A DNA stretch of 64,000 bases from Bacillus crepusculi (lineage in GTDB: Bacteria > Bacillota > Bacilli > Bacillales > Bacillaceae). Under the pieces are notes generated by a model. It had not been told where the DNA came from, did no database searches, and was given only the letters and a program-made list of their open reading frames with translations. This document shows, in pieces, positions 62,844 to 64,000 of the stretch. Both the position numbers and the translations under genes were made by a program. The stretch's first letter is position 1. Every line of letters begins with the position of its first letter. The stretch lies in the NCBI RefSeq assembly GCF_014764715.1, contig NZ_JACXXE010000001.1, forward strand, positions 372,001-436,000. The letters run 5' to 3'.

Positions 62844-64000
62844 ATGAGCTCTACAACACTTCAAATTAGTTCAAAACTCGAATCTTTTCTCCAAGGGACG
62901 AAAAAACTCTACATTAACGGTCAGTTTGTCACAAGTCACGATCACAAAACCTTTTCTACTCCTAACCCAGCCACAGGCGAAACCCTTATTGATGTATATG
63001 AAGCAGGTGCAAAAGATATTGATGAGGCAGTGAAAGCGGCTAAAAAAGCTTTTCATGGTCCTTGGCGTTCAATGTCAGCTGCTGAACGCGCTCGGCTGAT
63101 GTTTAAGCTTGCCGATTTAATGGAAGAACATCAAGAGGAACTGGCTCAGCTTGAAACACTTGATAACGGAAAACCAATTAATGAAACAACAAATGCGGAT
63201 ATCCCTCTCGCCATTGAGCACATGCGCTATTATGCGGGCTGGACGACAAAAATGACTGGACAAACCATTCCTGTCAGTCAGGGGTATTTTAATTATACCC
63301 GTCATGAGCCTGTTGGCGTTGTGGGACAAATTATTCCTTGGAACTTCCCGCTGCTAATGGCCATGTGGAAAATGGGGGCTGCACTCGCAACAGGCTGCAC
63401 CATTGTGTTAAAGCCCGCAGAACAAACACCACTCTCTGCACTTTATTTAGCAGAATTAGTGGATCAAGCTGGATTCCCAGAAGGCGTCATTAACATCGTT
63501 CCTGGATTTGGTGAAACAGCTGGGGACGCATTAACCGATCATCCTGATGTGAACAAGCTTGCCTTCACAGGATCAACAAGTGTTGGAAAATTAATCATGG
63601 AGAAGGCCGCTAAATCCATCAAACGTGTCACATTAGAACTTGGCGGAAAATCGCCAAACATTATTTTACCTGATGCAGATTTAAAGAAAGCCATTCCAGG
63701 CGCTTTAAATGGCGTCATGTTTAACCAAGGCCAAGTTTGCTGTGCAGGTTCAAGGGTCTTTGTTCACCGCAGTCAATACGATGAAGTAGTCGATCAAATG
63801 GCCAAATACGCGACATCACTTAAGCAAGGCGCCGGTCTTCATCAAGATACGCAAATTGGACCACTTGTGAGTAAAGAACAGCACGAACGCGTGTTAGGCT
63901 ATATTGAAAAAGGTAAATCAGAGGGTGCAACAGCCGTTGTTGGTGGTGATTGCCCTTATGAGGCAGGCTATTTCGTCTCTCCTACTGTTTTTAAAGATGT
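62844..64000 (+). CDS. dhaS: NAD-dependent aldehyde dehydrogenase, DhaS-like (3' end missing)
   Basis: 386 codons visible of an expected ~495. Cofactor and active-site features are present: IIPWNFPLLMAMWKMGAALA, LAFTGSTSVGK (NAD-binding), LELGGKSPNI with the catalytic Glu, and NQGQVCCAGSR with the catalytic Cys near residue 300. The ATG follows AAGGAGG (11-nt spacing). B. subtilis DhaS is close in sequence type, but related dehydrogenases (betaine aldehyde, AldA) cannot be fully excluded without the C-terminus. Confidence 0.88.
   Translation, partial: MSSTTLQISSKLESFLQGTKKLYINGQFVTSHDHKTFSTPNPATGETLIDVYEAGAKDIDEAVKAAKKAFHGPWRSMSAAERARLMFKLADLMEEHQEELAQLETLDNGKPINETTNADIPLAIEHMRYYAGWTTKMTGQTIPVSQGYFNYTRHEPVGVVGQIIPWNFPLLMAMWKMGAALATGCTIVLKPAEQTPLSALYLAELVDQAGFPEGVINIVPGFGETAGDALTDHPDVNKLAFTGSTSVGKLIMEKAAKSIKRVTLELGGKSPNIILPDADLKKAIPGALNGVMFNQGQVCCAGSRVFVHRSQYDEVVDQMAKYATSLKQGAGLHQDTQIGPLVSKEQHERVLGYIEKGKSEGATAVVGGDCPYEAGYFVSPTVFKD

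Noticed and set aside
1-64000. Mobile elements, prophage, CRISPR, tRNA or rRNA genes
   Set aside because: No transposase or integrase frames, no regularly spaced repeats, and no tRNA/rRNA-like sequences were seen on either strand.

Overview
This 64-kb window is an ordinary, gene-dense chromosomal segment of a low-GC Firmicute, almost certainly a member of the Bacillus pumilus group (B. pumilus / safensis / altitudinis). The reasons are: most genes are clear counterparts of B. subtilis genes (nas, glt, pro, xyl/xyn, csaA, yob, yoc, yozB, recQ, 6S-2 RNA); ribosome-binding sites are strong AGGAGG types with many GTG/TTG starts; the secreted GH11 xylanase is 228 aa, as in B. pumilus XynA. I see no rRNA, tRNA, insertion sequence, prophage or CRISPR array. 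Names rest on remembered family features, because no database search was possible.

Layout. 1-4.3 kb: a truncated MATE exporter, the PBP4a peptidase dacC, a secreted pectin methylesterase with a perfect CcpA (cre) site, and a DUF421 membrane protein. 4.4-13 kb: assimilatory nitrate/nitrite reductase operon nasBCDE, divergent from the nitrate transporter nasA, with one TnrA box midway between two promoters. 13.1-20.2 kb: glutamate synthase gltAB and the divergent activator gltC, with a GltC box and a TnrA box. 20.3-25.4 kb: a heterodimeric ABC exporter (yfiBC-like), then a MerR regulator facing a GNAT acetyltransferase across a textbook MerR promoter. 25.6-28.9 kb: osmostress-type proline operon proHJA, with no T-box and a probable ATT start on proH. 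29.3-32.7 kb: a CYP109-like P450 and the molybdopterin oxidoreductase yoaE.

32.8-41 kb: a xylan/xylose cluster. It has secreted xylanase xynA, xylAB, the ROK repressor xylR, beta-xylosidase xynB and xyloside transporter xynP. There are xyl operators in front of xylA and xynP, a cre before xynP, and an unattached perfect Shine-Dalgarno sequence upstream of xynA that looks like an mRNA stabiliser. 41-50 kb: a candidate unassigned small RNA, csaA, a protease-like membrane protein that has lost its catalytic glutamate, the yndGHJ-like operon behind a strong palindrome, an MBL-hydrolase/TetR pair with two operators, yobUV, czrA and a putrescine-type permease.

51-64 kb: a lysozyme-like protein (yocA), the methylcitrate-cycle operon (mmgD-mmgE-prpB), yozB, yocC, the cell-wall protein yocH with a perfect WalR box, recQ, 6S-2 RNA (bsrB), a DksA-like stress protein (yocK), yhfK, several small conserved genes, and the start of an aldehyde dehydrogenase (dhaS-like) that runs off the end.

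As a whole the window covers nitrogen assimilation (TnrA/GltC), plant-polymer use (pectin, xylan; CcpA/XylR), proline osmoprotection, propionate disposal and envelope/stress functions. The least explained items are the small RNA near 41.3 kb, the pseudo-M50 protein, the TGTATAC repeat pairs upstream of bsrB and dhaS, and the palindromes before the yndG-like and MBL-tetR operons.
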